From Bryocella elongata (GTDB lineage: Bacteria; Acidobacteriota; Terriglobia; Terriglobales; Acidobacteriaceae), in NCBI RefSeq assembly GCF_900108185.1, contig NZ_FNVA01000005.1, forward strand, positions 124,001 to 188,000: 64,000 nucleotides of DNA, given 5' to 3'. This document shows, piece after piece, positions 1 to 8,382 of this stretch. Under the pieces are notes generated by a model. It did no database searches. It saw only the letters and a program-made list of their open reading frames with translations, and was not told the origin of the DNA. Both the position numbers and the translations under genes were made by a program. Every line of letters starts with the position of its first letter. The stretch's first letter is position 1.

Positions 1-92
1 GAAGCGAACTCCTCGCGTGATCGCAGCAGGTGCAGCGCCCACGCGCTGTCCTTGCCACCGGACCAGCTCAGCAGAATCTTCTTCAATGCCAC
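1..92 (-). CDS. PP-loop ATPase, Dph6/diphthine-ammonia-ligase-like (N-terminal fragment)
   Basis: Only the first 30 or so codons are in the window; the gene runs off the left edge. From a GTG start directly after the stop of the DinB-like gene the protein reads VALKKILLSWSGGKDSAWAL and continues HLLRSREEF. The SGGKDS motif is the PP-loop ATP-pyrophosphatase signature, and the SWSGGKDSAWALH context is typical of the Dph6/MJ0570 family, which adenylates a substrate before amidation. Bacterial members have no established substrate. The start touches the upstream stop codon, so the two genes are probably cotranscribed. Confidence 0.7.
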   Translation of the reverse strand, partial: MALKKILLSWSGGKDSAWALHLLRSREEFA

Positions 93-722
93 TTACTTCT
101 TCGGCGTCGCCGAAGGCGGAAGGATGTCGTTCAGCCGCATATAGCCCGCCAGCTGCGAGTAGTGGTCTTCGAGGTCCGCTACCAGCTCGATCACCGCGCG
201 GGCACGGGGAGCCTTGCCACCACGCCACGTAATCTGGTCGCCCAGCTTCGCATCCGTCGCCCCGGCCATGGCAGCATCGCAGAACTCGAACGATGCTTTG
301 AGCGCCGCGACAAGTTCGTCCTTGGTTGCGGTCTCGGCAACCTTGGTGGCAGCCGGTGCGGGCATGCCGGAGATTGAGCCGCAGATGTTGCCATTGGAGC
401 CAGCCAGGTGGCGAATGGCAGCGCCGAAGGTGAGCTGCGCCGGCGTCGGCTGGAAGCCGTACTTGTCCTCAGGCATCGCATCAGCCGCCGCTGCGATGAA
501 CTTCGCCTGCCGGTAGTAGATCTGGTCGGAGCTCCACATCACTGGGTTCTTGGTCTGGTCGGGCATGGCGGGCATCCCAGGCATAGAAGGCACGGACGGT
601 ACAGAAGGTACTGACGGCACCGAAGGAACGGATGGCCGTGATGGCATGGAGGGCATCTGCGCTACGGCTGGAATGGCAACCACCGCCGTAGCGGCAAGGA
701 GGAGGGCGGAGCAGAGTTTCAT
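93..722 (-). CDS. secreted DinB-like (DinB_2) protein with Pro-Ser-Val repeat linker
   Basis: A 209-residue protein with a clear Sec signal peptide ending in AVAQ, then a low-complexity tract of tandem PSVPSV units (about residues 24-54), then a four-helix DinB/YfiT-like domain. The histidines in RHLAGSNG and EDHYSQLAGYMR fit the metal-binding positions of that fold. DinB-like proteins are a broad family of metal-dependent transferases or hydrolases, and secreted versions are frequent in acidobacteria; the substrate is unknown. The repeat tract should be prone to length variation. The gene lies directly upstream of the PP-loop ATPase on the same strand. Confidence 0.8.
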   Translation of the reverse strand: MKLCSALLLAATAVVAIPAVAQMPSMPSRPSVPSVPSVPSVPSVPSMPGMPAMPDQTKNPVMWSSDQIYYRQAKFIAAAADAMPEDKYGFQPTPAQLTFGAAIRHLAGSNGNICGSISGMPAPAATKVAETATKDELVAALKASFEFCDAAMAGATDAKLGDQITWRGGKAPRARAVIELVADLEDHYSQLAGYMRLNDILPPSATPKK

Positions 723-1009
723 CGGAGGTCTCCGGTGAGCAGGTGCGTTGGGATTGAATGTCCAGGTTCGGACTCGATTGTCCGCGCTGACCTGCCAGCA
801 TGTCCAGTGATTGCAGGCTGAAGTTGACCCGGCGGTTGCACGCCATCAGTACGAAGGGTGCCATCGATGGCGCACAGGGGCCGCCTTGTGTACCGCGCCC
901 GGATGCGGGGTAGCGGGCAGCCCGCACTTCTGGTACTGCATCGTACCCGGCAAGCAGCTCAGAAATCATTTCAGCACAACGTCTTCAACGCACTTCGCCG
1001 GAGGATCCC

Positions 1010-1930
1010 GTGGGACGTGTCAGTGTAGTCGTGTCTTCAGCTGTGTCTTCTTCGCTTGTCTTGCTCGCAATGGCCCTGCAGACTCCCACCTGCCGTGCAG
1101 AAGCGCCGCGCTCTGACGGGCCGGCTCCGCTCACCGCTCTCCCTGCCTACCCGGTTGACCGGGTAGATCCCTTCTCCCCCGAAACTCCATCGCCCGGTCC
1201 GGCCGCGCCCGTCGAGGGCTACGCGAACGGCTATGCGATGGGCGGCATGGGACAGGCCTCCGGCTCCGTGCGAGGTTCAAAGCCCTTTTCGACCGTCGCC
1301 GTCGGAGTCAAAGCAGGAGTCACTGGCGTGGGCTTCGATATCGCCACCCCGCTGGCGCGCAAGTTCAACCTCCGTGCTGGAGGAACATTTCTTGGCTACA
1401 CGCTGAATGTCAAAGAGGATGGGATACCTGTAGCGGCTCACCTGCTGCTGCGCACGGGCACTGTGGGCGTGGACTACTTCCCGTTTGGTGGCGGCTTTCA
1501 CATCAGCCCGAGCTTCACCTTCTACAACGGCAACCACATCAACGGAACAGCGACGGTACCCGGCGGCAACGTCATCACGCTCAATGGTCAGGACTACACC
1601 AGCGATCCCACGAATCCGCTGCACGGCGACTTCAGCATGGTCTTCGGACGCAGGACCGCGCCCGGCGTCACGATTGGCTGGGGCAACATGATCCCGCGTA
1701 GCGGCCGGCACTTCTCGGTGCCATTTGAGATGGGTTTTGAGTACGTCGGCGATCCGCAGGTGGTGATCAACCTGTCCGGCAACGCCTGCCAGAACGGCGG
1801 CTGCGGGCCGGTCAACAGCGACCCATCATTCCAGGCCAATGAGGCCAAAGAACAGCAGCTGCTCAATGATGACATCAAGCCGCTGCGGTTCTTTCCTGTG
1901 ATCTCGCTTGGGTTTGCGGTCAGGTTCTAG
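1010..1930 (+). CDS. outer-membrane beta-barrel protein, function unknown
   Basis: A 306-residue protein with an N-terminal signal-like segment, a proline-rich linker (about residues 35-75) and a C-terminal region of alternating polar/aromatic strands ending in ...GFAVRF, as expected for an outer-membrane barrel with a terminal aromatic. The start is the GTG at 1010, chosen because GGAGGA lies at 1000-1005, four bases upstream. One cysteine pair occurs in a loop (NACQNGGC). I recognise no substrate or enzymatic motif. The upstream 287 bases (723-1009) hold no other gene I can support and must contain divergent promoters. Confidence 0.65.
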   Translation: MGRVSVVVSSAVSSSLVLLAMALQTPTCRAEAPRSDGPAPLTALPAYPVDRVDPFSPETPSPGPAAPVEGYANGYAMGGMGQASGSVRGSKPFSTVAVGVKAGVTGVGFDIATPLARKFNLRAGGTFLGYTLNVKEDGIPVAAHLLLRTGTVGVDYFPFGGGFHISPSFTFYNGNHINGTATVPGGNVITLNGQDYTSDPTNPLHGDFSMVFGRRTAPGVTIGWGNMIPRSGRHFSVPFEMGFEYVGDPQVVINLSGNACQNGGCGPVNSDPSFQANEAKEQQLLNDDIKPLRFFPVISLGFAVRF

Positions 1931-1936
1931 GTACTC

Positions 1937-1950
1937 TGCAACCGGTTGCA
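1937..1950. promoter_or_regulatory. perfect 14-bp palindrome resembling a LacI-family operator
   Basis: TGCAACCGGTTGCA is a perfect inverted repeat with a central CG and TGnAA/TTnCA arms, the general form of LacI/GalR-family operators. It lies between two convergent genes, not in front of one. A short GGCCG-gctt-CGGCC hairpin follows at 1960-1973. It may be an orphan operator or merely part of a bidirectional termination region. Confidence 0.35.
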
Positions 1951-1983
1951 GCAACGGCAGGCCGGCTTCGGCCGTGACGATGC

Positions 1984-3549
1984 CTAGTTCGTGCCCAGGT
2001 AATTCCGGTACCGTGTCTCGACGACACCCGTGTTGCGCGCCAGCGTCAGCTTGGCCACGTTGTACTGGTAGAGAGCCTGCACCAGCTGCGAGTTCGCGCC
2101 GGCCAGCGTGGCCTCAGCGTCCACCACCGGAAGGTTGTCGTCGACACCTGCCTTGAAGCGGTCCCGCTCGTCGCTGAGCTCCTGCTCGGCGAGCGTCACA
2201 TTGGAGCGCGCCACAGCGACCAGCTGCTTCGACGCTGTGACGTCGAGCATGGCTGTGCGGATCTGGGCGTCGATCGCGACGCGGAGGTCCTGCTCACGCT
2301 GGCGAAGTCCAATCATCTGCGAGTCGATGCTCTGCTGCTGCCCGCGCTGCGCAGCCTCGTGGAAGATCGGGAACTCCAGCGTGCCCTGCGCCACAAAGTC
2401 CCCGTGGTAGCTTCCCGTCGTCTGCCCGATGACACCGTAGTAGCCGCCGAAGGCGAGCGTCGGCAGCCGCTGGTACTTCACCGCGCGCAGCTCACGCGTG
2501 GCAAGCTGCATCTGTTCTTCGATGCCGAGATAATCCTTGCGATGGCGGAAGGCCGTGTCCTTGGCGCGATCGAGATCCATGTTGTCCAGCTCGTTGTACG
2601 GCACGACGTCCGTCAACTGGATCTCCTGATCGGCCGGCAGCCCCATGATGCGGTTCAGCTGGATGATGTCCTTGAGCAGCGTGCCTTCGGCTGCAGCTAC
2701 CTGCTGCTGCCGCTGCTGGTACTCCACCTGCCCGCGCAGGGCGTCGAGGCGGATACCTACGCCCGCGTTCAGCTTCTGCGTAGCCTGGTCGAAGGTGCTC
2801 TTCGCGTCCGCCTCTTCGGCCTGGGTGTTGGCGAGGTTGGCCTGGTCGGAGAGCACGCGCAGGTACTGCGTCGCGACGGCCTGCACCACATCGCCCTCGG
2901 TGTTGAGAGCCTGCAGGTCGATGACCCGAACCTCGTTCTTCGAGGCCTTCAGCAGCTCAAGATCCGTCAGGTTGAAAAGTGTCTGGCTAGCGCTGATCTG
3001 CGCCTGCGTCACGTTGACGTGGACGATAGTCGGGAAGTCAGCCGGGTTGAGACCGAAGCTCGCGATCTCTGAAGGCTTGAAGCCCAGCGCTGCAAGGTTG
3101 ATCTGCTGTGCGGCGGTCGAACCCGTCACGCGAAGGTTCGGGATCAGGGCTTCCACCAGGCTGCCAACGTAGCCGCGCACGGCCATCTGGTTGGCGCGGT
3201 CGTACTTCAGGTGCACATTGCGCTCAAGACCAAGGGCGATTGCGTCATCGATGGAGAGTCTTACCGGACCGGACGCCGCCTGCTCGATGGCGACACCCGG
3301 CGCGGGGGTCGTCGAAAGCTTCAACGAGAACTTCGATCCGGGATCGCGGGAGAGCTTCTCGTCCGCCATCGAAAGCTGCACGCTGGGGTCGTTGGGAAGG
3401 TTCTTATCGGCACGGGCGGCGGCCGCTTCGTCCTGCTGGACGATCGAGCCCGTGGAGGAGGAAGAGCCGCTCTGCGCCATCGCGGGCACGGCGGCGCCTG
3501 CGGTGGCCAGCACCGTCGTCAGCGCAAGAGATGTCCAGCGGGTCTGCAA
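1984..3549 (-). CDS. TolC-family outer-membrane efflux protein
   Basis: A 521-residue protein with a signal peptide ending in PAMAQ, a Ser/Asp-rich N-terminal region, then two repeated long-helix OEP segments (about residues 95-290 and 300-510) typical of TolC-type channel-tunnels: heptad-rich helices such as NLANTQAEEADAKSTFDQA and SNVTLAEQELSDERDRFKAG. Such proteins form the outer-membrane exit duct of tripartite efflux or type I secretion systems. No inner-membrane pump or adaptor is adjacent, so the partner is not identifiable. The start is a TTG; a GGAG lies about 11 bases upstream. It converges with the barrel gene on the left. Confidence 0.88.
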   Translation of the reverse strand: MQTRWTSLALTTVLATAGAAVPAMAQSGSSSSTGSIVQQDEAAAARADKNLPNDPSVQLSMADEKLSRDPGSKFSLKLSTTPAPGVAIEQAASGPVRLSIDDAIALGLERNVHLKYDRANQMAVRGYVGSLVEALIPNLRVTGSTAAQQINLAALGFKPSEIASFGLNPADFPTIVHVNVTQAQISASQTLFNLTDLELLKASKNEVRVIDLQALNTEGDVVQAVATQYLRVLSDQANLANTQAEEADAKSTFDQATQKLNAGVGIRLDALRGQVEYQQRQQQVAAAEGTLLKDIIQLNRIMGLPADQEIQLTDVVPYNELDNMDLDRAKDTAFRHRKDYLGIEEQMQLATRELRAVKYQRLPTLAFGGYYGVIGQTTGSYHGDFVAQGTLEFPIFHEAAQRGQQQSIDSQMIGLRQREQDLRVAIDAQIRTAMLDVTASKQLVAVARSNVTLAEQELSDERDRFKAGVDDNLPVVDAEATLAGANSQLVQALYQYNVAKLTLARNTGVVETRYRNYLGTN

Positions 3550-3695
3550 CGAACCATCAACTCCAATAGGGGGTCGGCACGCGGAGCTAAATCCGCCTAC
3601 GCCTTTACAACTCTTTAGAGTGTGGCGGACGCCGTCGCGATGCGCAAATTTCGCCGCCGGCGCGTTTCCCGCGTGGAGCTACCGGCCCCATACGA

Positions 3696-4574
3696 TTACA
3701 TGGCGTGGAGCGTGCGGGCCGCGTCAGCCAGCGTCAGCTCGGTCGAGAGCTTCCATTCCGTCTTCTCTTCGTCCTCCTGCTGGCCAATCGTATGGAACAG
3801 AAGGGCATGGCCCCCGATGTGCACATGCGTCTCGGTGATCTGCCAGTGGCCGTTGCCCACCAGCCGGCGCTCCACCTGGAACGTCCCGCCCTGGTTCAGC
3901 CTGCCCAGCAGCCCCCAGCCGATGTTCACATCCTGGGAGAGTGCACCCTTCAGGGTGCGGATACGGTTCCCGTTCTTTGCGATGACCATCGTCCCGGCCA
4001 TGGTGCCCATCACGCGGGCCTGCATGTCCGGTGGACTGAAGTTCGGATTGGGTATGAAGCTCAGCGTGATCGCATCAGCGTCCTGGCTCGAGATCGTCCA
4101 GAGAAAGGCATCCGGAAGCATCTTCAGCATGGCGCGCGCCTGGGCATCGTCGTGCTGGTCGTTGCGGTGAGCCTTGGCCTGCTCGCTGGGGCTGTTCACA
4201 AACTCGACGATGCGACGGGTCTCGGCCTCGGTCTGTGCGTCGTTCAGCGGCTTCCCACCCAACTCGAGCAACCGTCGCAGGCTTCCGTGCGGGGTTTCGA
4301 TGGTCTGGTACACGGCGTCCTTGCCTGGCGTCCGGTCCTGATCGCGGTACGTCCACACCGTGTGGTCCGTGTTGCTGGCTTCCAACTCCGCCTCCACCGC
4401 CGCTCGCACGGCCTGGAGCGCTCCCGAGTCCGAACCCTGGCGTGCCGCCTGTACTGACCTTGTCCCTGGTCCAATGGCCAACGTAGCAGCCATCGCTATG
4501 CCGATTGCCAGGGCCAGGGGACGGCCCATCCTTTTCGCTTCGCCACTCATCCTGCTGGGCTTGGATGCGGCCAT
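3696..4574 (-). CDS. conserved exported protein of unknown function
   Basis: A 292-residue protein with a hydrophobic segment at about residues 18-38 that looks like a signal peptide or membrane anchor, then a soluble, charged alpha/beta domain. It contains SEQAKAHRNDQHDDAQARAM and ends in a region rich in beta strands (LVGNGHWQITETHVHIGGHALLF). I recognise no catalytic motif; proteins of this style are common in Acidobacteriaceae. The first Met at 4574 has no evident Shine-Dalgarno sequence. Later Mets at codons 9 and 16 are possible starts, and the second would place the hydrophobic segment at the very N-terminus. Confidence 0.6.
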   Translation of the reverse strand: MAASKPSRMSGEAKRMGRPLALAIGIAMAATLAIGPGTRSVQAARQGSDSGALQAVRAAVEAELEASNTDHTVWTYRDQDRTPGKDAVYQTIETPHGSLRRLLELGGKPLNDAQTEAETRRIVEFVNSPSEQAKAHRNDQHDDAQARAMLKMLPDAFLWTISSQDADAITLSFIPNPNFSPPDMQARVMGTMAGTMVIAKNGNRIRTLKGALSQDVNIGWGLLGRLNQGGTFQVERRLVGNGHWQITETHVHIGGHALLFHTIGQQEDEEKTEWKLSTELTLADAARTLHAM

Positions 4575-4609
4575 TGGCTCTGGGTTTGTGTCGTGTGGGG
4601 AAGGCAGGT

Positions 4610-5341
4610 TTACTCCTCCGGGATCACCTTGACGAAGATACCGTTAGGCAGCGTCGCTCCGCCGAGCAGATGTACGACGCCATCACGGACAAACCCCCGC
4701 AGCATCGTCGGTTTCCCCGGCTGCGGAGGCGGGGCTGAACGAGACGGACTTGCCGCCGGCCGGGACGCAGCGGCCGGGGCCGCAGCTGTTCCTGAAGACG
4801 ATACAGACCGTGCCGGAGCCGCCGGCCGAGGCGAAGACGCCGGGCCCTCCGGGTTGCGACCCATCGCCTTGTCCATCGCCCGGTTCGCGAGCCCATCGGC
4901 GACCTTGTTCTTGTGCCGCAGCGCATGCTGAATCTCGAAGCGGTCGAGCTTGCCGATCCTGCGGCGCGCGTCCTCCCACATGGGCTTCAGGTCCGGCGAG
5001 TTGACCTTGTACTTCCCCTGGATCTGGCGAACCATCAGCTCAGAGTCGGAGATGACACGTAACTTGCTGTGCCCATTGGCCTCCGCCCACTCCAGCGCGG
5101 CCAGCAGGGCAGAGTATTCAGCGACGTTATTGGTCTTGACGCCAATGAACTCGCTCAGTTCGGCGAGCCGTTCGCCGTTCTCGGCTTCGACCACCACGCC
5201 ATAGCCTGCCGGGCCCGGATTGCCGCGCGCGCCGCCATCCGTGTTGGCGGTCACCCAGCCCGAGGACGCTCCGCCCGGGCTGCTGGAGGAGGACGATGAT
5301 TTGGCACTGCTGGCGAAGAGGGAAGGGGTGCTGCCGGACAT
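4610..5341 (-). CDS. rnhA: ribonuclease HI with a long C-terminal extension
   Basis: The central domain (about residues 25-155) is a type 1 RNase H: TDGGARGNPGPAGYGVV supplies the first catalytic Asp, NNVAEYSALLAAL the Glu, ISDSELMVRQI the second Asp, and ADGLANRAMD the last. It removes RNA from RNA-DNA hybrids. After it come about 50 residues of Ala/Ser/Pro linker and then a small terminal module, LRGFVRDGVVHLLGGATLP followed by NGIFVKVIPEE. This resembles the short beta modules of DUF104-like proteins. I take ATG 5341 as start because TATGCT (5354-5349) ends 7 nt upstream, suggesting a leaderless mRNA. ATG 5353 is the alternative but overlaps that hexamer. Confidence 0.88.
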   Translation of the reverse strand: MSGSTPSLFASSAKSSSSSSSPGGASSGWVTANTDGGARGNPGPAGYGVVVEAENGERLAELSEFIGVKTNNVAEYSALLAALEWAEANGHSKLRVISDSELMVRQIQGKYKVNSPDLKPMWEDARRRIGKLDRFEIQHALRHKNKVADGLANRAMDKAMGRNPEGPASSPRPAAPARSVSSSGTAAAPAAASRPAASPSRSAPPPQPGKPTMLRGFVRDGVVHLLGGATLPNGIFVKVIPEE

Positions 5342-5557
5342 GTTCCCGAGCATACTTCACCCGCGCTTCCCTGGGCGAGAACTGGGTTTTTGGGACTCGG
5401 CAAACGTTAGCCTCGGTAGCGACCGAAGTTCTCTCCTAAGTAGCTGATTCGCAGGGCTCGTACAGGGGATCGGAACCACTCCCCACGACAGATTCGATGG
5501 CACGGAAAACAACGGCGTAAGTTTGTGTTTTTCCTTTCGTTTATGGGGCCAAAGCGG

Positions 5558-5563
5558 TATCCT
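5558..5563 (+). promoter_or_regulatory. candidate -10 element for rpsU
   Basis: TATCCT lies 38 nt upstream of the rpsU start, in the only AT-richer stretch of the 5354-5601 intergenic region. No convincing -35 box is visible. A strong Shine-Dalgarno, GGGAGGTG, follows at 5587-5594. Confidence 0.4.
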
Positions 5564-5601
5564 GTGAGGAGCCACTCAGGCGGGTCGGGAGGTGTATTTA
5601 C

Positions 5602-5799
5602 ATGGCCGAAGTTCGAGTTCAGGAGGGCGAGCCCCTCGAGAACGCACTGCGTCGCTTCAAGCGCAAGGTGCAGACCGAAGACATCATCAAAGAGGTCAAG
5701 CGCCATTCCTTCTACCTGAAGCCGGGTGAAAAGAAGCGCGTCAAGGAAGCCCTCGCGCGCAAGCGGAATCGCAAGAAGGTTCGTAAGGAACAGGACTAG
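5602..5799 (+). CDS. rpsU: 30S ribosomal protein bS21
   Basis: A 65-residue basic protein matching bS21 over its whole length: EGEPLENALRRFKRKVQTED, then IIKEVKRHSFYLKPGEKKR and a Lys/Arg-rich tail. bS21 sits on the small-subunit platform near the anti-Shine-Dalgarno helix and supports initiation. The ATG has a strong GGGAGGTG ribosome-binding site seven bases upstream. The gene is monocistronic: a long hairpin terminator follows at 5864. Confidence 0.97.
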   Translation: MAEVRVQEGEPLENALRRFKRKVQTEDIIKEVKRHSFYLKPGEKKRVKEALARKRNRKKVRKEQD

Positions 5800-5863
5800 T
5801 TCCACGCCGGTAGCAGCGTCGCTCATGCGATGACGCGACTGGCCAGTCCAAACCAGAAGTCAT

Positions 5864-5900
5864 CGGAGGAGTTCACAGCTTGTGGACTCCTCCGAACTTT
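5864..5900 (+). terminator. intrinsic terminator of rpsU
   Basis: A 13-pair stem (5864-5876 with 5882-5894, one G-T wobble) around a 5-base loop, followed by a short T-containing tail (aacttt). Confidence 0.7.
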
Positions 5901-6053
5901 ACCCCGCAACCAGCAGAACTCGCTGGCATCGCGGAAATTCACTCGGGCCCGAATTGATCAGTCTTATCAGGCTTGAACCCGCTCAGCCGGAGCGCAGGGG
6001 TTGCGTGCCGGTAGCGATTTCAGCCTTATCCCGTACGGTGGGAGAAGGCCCCA

Positions 6054-6563
6054 ATGCAATTCGTAGACCGAGTTCTCAAGTGCGCCGACTGCGGCAACGA
6101 CTTCGTCTTTACGGCTGGCGAACAGTTGTTTTTCGCCGACAAGCAGTTCAAGAACGACCCCAAACGTTGCAAGCTCTGCAAGGCCAAGCGTGCCGGTCTC
6201 GGCCGTAGCACCGCAGCCGGGGCGTCCACTCTTCCGCTCTCCCGCACCGAAACCCGCACCAATTGCTCGGCCTGCGGCATTGAGACCACCGTTCCTTTCA
6301 AGCCGACGCAAGGCCGGCCGGTGCTCTGTCGATCCTGCTTCCAGCTCAAGCGTGTCCCTTCCGCCGTCGCGGCCGTCGCAACCATGGACGCCCCCGGCTC
6401 CATGGAGGCTCAGGCCAACGCCGCCCTCGATCAGGCGCTCGCCGAGCAACGCGTGGATCTCCCCGTGGGCATTCCGACCGAGCTCATCGCCGAGACCAAG
6501 GCCGCGCAGTCCGAGTCCGAAGCCATGCCCCTCAGCGCTCCCTCAGCCACCGCTGACGCCTAG
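6054..6563 (+). CDS. two-module zinc-ribbon protein
   Basis: A 169-residue protein with two Cys4 modules. The first is CADC...CKLC (residues about 10-45) in the probable-zinc-ribbon context FVFTAGEQLFFADKQFKNDP. The second is CSAC...CRSC (about 75-100), of the CxxC-CxxC type. The remaining 70 residues are an Ala/Glu-rich acidic tail with no fold I recognise. Proteins with this domain order are widespread in acidobacteria and delta-proteobacteria and have no assigned role; nucleic-acid binding is a reasonable guess from the ribbons. A terminator hairpin follows the stop. Confidence 0.8.
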   Translation: MQFVDRVLKCADCGNDFVFTAGEQLFFADKQFKNDPKRCKLCKAKRAGLGRSTAAGASTLPLSRTETRTNCSACGIETTVPFKPTQGRPVLCRSCFQLKRVPSAVAAVATMDAPGSMEAQANAALDQALAEQRVDLPVGIPTELIAETKAAQSESEAMPLSAPSATADA

Positions 6564-6593
6564 CCCCTCGCTCCACCTTCCCCGTAGAGATTG

Positions 6594-6624
6594 CGCCGCC
6601 CCACCCGGGCGGCGTTCGTGTTTC
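6594..6624 (+). terminator. intrinsic terminator after the zinc-ribbon gene
   Basis: An 8-bp GC stem, CGCCGCCC (6594-6601) with GGGCGGCG (6607-6614), followed by ttcgtgttt. Confidence 0.65.
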
Positions 6625-6644
6625 ATCGCCGCCGGTGTGCCCGG

Positions 6645-6650
6645 TAGACT
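6645..6650 (+). promoter_or_regulatory. -10-like TAGACT for a leaderless start
   Basis: TAGACT ends 8 nt before the ATG at 6659, and there is no Shine-Dalgarno between them. This is one of at least ten similar cases in the window. Confidence 0.45.
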
Positions 6651-6658
6651 GTTTGCCA

Positions 6659-7642
6659 ATGCATCCCGCTGCTACCGAACATGATGACGACCTGGTCCGT
6701 GCGCACCGAAGCCTTGGCGACTTCGACCTGACGATCTGCAGCGACGGTCCATTCCTTCTGGATGGCGGAGCCATGTTCGGCGTCGTACCCAAGACGTTGT
6801 GGTCGCGACGCATGGCCGCTGACGCCAACAACTGCGTGTTCCTCGGGCTCAACTCCGTGATCGTCAGGACCGGCAACGCGGTCGTGGTGATCGAGACCGG
6901 CGTCGGCAACAAGCTGCCGGCCAAGTCACGCGAGATCCACCAGAACCACGAGCGCCTGCTCGACTCCTATGCCGCCGCCGGCCTCGGGCTCGAAGAGGTC
7001 ACGCACGTCGTCAACACGCATCTGCACTTCGACCACTGCGGCTGGAACACCACGCTCGGGGACGACGGCATCGTGCGCCCCACCTTCCCCAACGCGCGCT
7101 ACTTCGCCGCCGCGGGAGAGCTCGCCCATGGACGGCTGCAGCTCGATCGCGACCGCGTCAGCTACCTCGGCCCGAACTACAATCCGCTCATTCAATCCGG
7201 TCAGCTGACGCTCATCGATCCCGATGGCATCGATCGCTTCACGCCCACCGACGCGCGGCTGCAGGCTGTCGACGCGGAGGGCAGGGAACTGCCGCCGGTC
7301 AACATTCAGACGAGCCTCGAGATCACGCCGGGCATTCGCGTGGAGCGTTTCCCTGGTCACACCGAGACGATGCTCGCCGTGCACATCGAATCCGGCAATG
7401 AACATGCCTGCTTCATCGGAGACCTCTGCCCCACGAGCCACCACCTCGATGCCACCTGGGTGATGGGCTACGACCTCGACCCCATCACCTGCATCGAGCA
7501 ACGCAAGCGCTTCCTCAAGTCCTCGATTAGCGAAGATTGGCTCGTGCTCTTCCCGCACGACCACCACACGCCCATGGCGAAGCTCGCGTGGAACGACAAA
7601 GGCAAGCCGGTGGTCGAGAGAGGCGAGGGCAATAGCAGGTGA
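6659..7642 (+). CDS. MBL-fold metallo-hydrolase
   Basis: A metallo-beta-lactamase-fold protein of 327 residues. The zinc motif is THLHFDHCG (HxHxDH form). The downstream metal ligands are in FPGHTETM, IGDLCPTSHH and FPHDHHTPM. The family includes lactonases, quinol-sulfur enzymes and phosphodiesterases. The arrangement is closest to the AttM/quorum-quenching-lactonase-like or SoxH-like groups, but the substrate cannot be told from sequence. The start is ATG 6659; an in-frame GTG at 6635 lies upstream of the TAGACT hexamer and is less likely. A heptanucleotide array follows immediately after the stop. Confidence 0.85.
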   Translation: MHPAATEHDDDLVRAHRSLGDFDLTICSDGPFLLDGGAMFGVVPKTLWSRRMAADANNCVFLGLNSVIVRTGNAVVVIETGVGNKLPAKSREIHQNHERLLDSYAAAGLGLEEVTHVVNTHLHFDHCGWNTTLGDDGIVRPTFPNARYFAAAGELAHGRLQLDRDRVSYLGPNYNPLIQSGQLTLIDPDGIDRFTPTDARLQAVDAEGRELPPVNIQTSLEITPGIRVERFPGHTETMLAVHIESGNEHACFIGDLCPTSHHLDATWVMGYDLDPITCIEQRKRFLKSSISEDWLVLFPHDHHTPMAKLAWNDKGKPVVERGEGNSR

Positions 7643-7644
7643 CA

Positions 7645-7665
7645 AGCGAGAAGCGAATAGCGAAT
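7645..7665. repeat. heptanucleotide array, AGCGAAT type
   Basis: Three consecutive 7-bp units, AGCGAGA, AGCGAAT, AGCGAAT, begin three bases after the stop codon of the hydrolase gene. Confidence 0.7.
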
Positions 7666-7711
7666 CGCCAGGAGCTAGAGGTACAGAGTTTGGAAGTTAC
7701 AAGGGAGAGAG

Positions 7712-8368
7712 ATGCAAGGTTTTGAAGAGCTCGATTTTGGTTCCATGAGTGGCGGCGACCGCTACAAAATTCTCGCCAGCACGGTCCTGCCGCGTCCCAT
7801 TGCCTGGGTGGTGACACGCAATGCGGAGGGCATGGTGAACGCCGCGCCGTTCTCGTTCTTCAACGCGGTCGGGTCTGCTCCGCCTATCCTCATGTTCTCG
7901 GTCTCGGCCTACGGCGAGCGCCACTGGAAGGACACGCTCTTCAACGTCCGCACGCACGGCGAGTTCGTCGTGAATCTCGTGCCCGAAGAGCTGGCAAAGC
8001 AGATGAACATCACCGCCATCGACGCTCCGGCGGGCGTCGACGAAACGGCCCTGGCGGGTCTCGAGATGGTGCCGTCGAAGACGGTCAGCGTGCCCCGCAT
8101 CGCTGCGTCGCCGGTGGCCTTCGAATGCAGGCTCTACAAGGAGATCGAGATCGGCCGCAACGTCATGGTGCTCGGCGAGATCCTGCATGCGGCCATTCGA
8201 TCCGACGCCTTCGCCAACCGCGACCGGTTGTATATTGATCCCGACAAGCTGAAGCTCATTGGGCGCATGGCAGGAGCCGGAGGCTACTGCCGCACGGGGG
8301 ACCAGTTCGTCATGGAGCGTCTTACATGGCCGCTGGATCAGGAGCAGGACGTTTCGTCCCAGAAGTAA
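7712..8368 (+). CDS. flavin reductase / flavoredoxin-like FMN-binding protein
   Basis: A 218-residue FMN-binding split-barrel protein of the flavin-reductase-like family. The N-terminal LASTVLPRPIAWVVTRNAEG and NAAPFSFFNAVGSAPPI are the usual flavin-contact motifs, and HGEFVVNLV with later GLEMVPSKTVSVPRI follow in the expected order. Members reduce or carry flavin for partner oxygenases, or act as flavoredoxins. No oxygenase partner is adjacent. GGGAGAGAG sits directly upstream of the ATG. Confidence 0.88.
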   Translation: MQGFEELDFGSMSGGDRYKILASTVLPRPIAWVVTRNAEGMVNAAPFSFFNAVGSAPPILMFSVSAYGERHWKDTLFNVRTHGEFVVNLVPEELAKQMNITAIDAPAGVDETALAGLEMVPSKTVSVPRIAASPVAFECRLYKEIEIGRNVMVLGEILHAAIRSDAFANRDRLYIDPDKLKLIGRMAGAGGYCRTGDQFVMERLTWPLDQEQDVSSQK

Positions 8369-8382
8369 AACGATTGTCTTCA

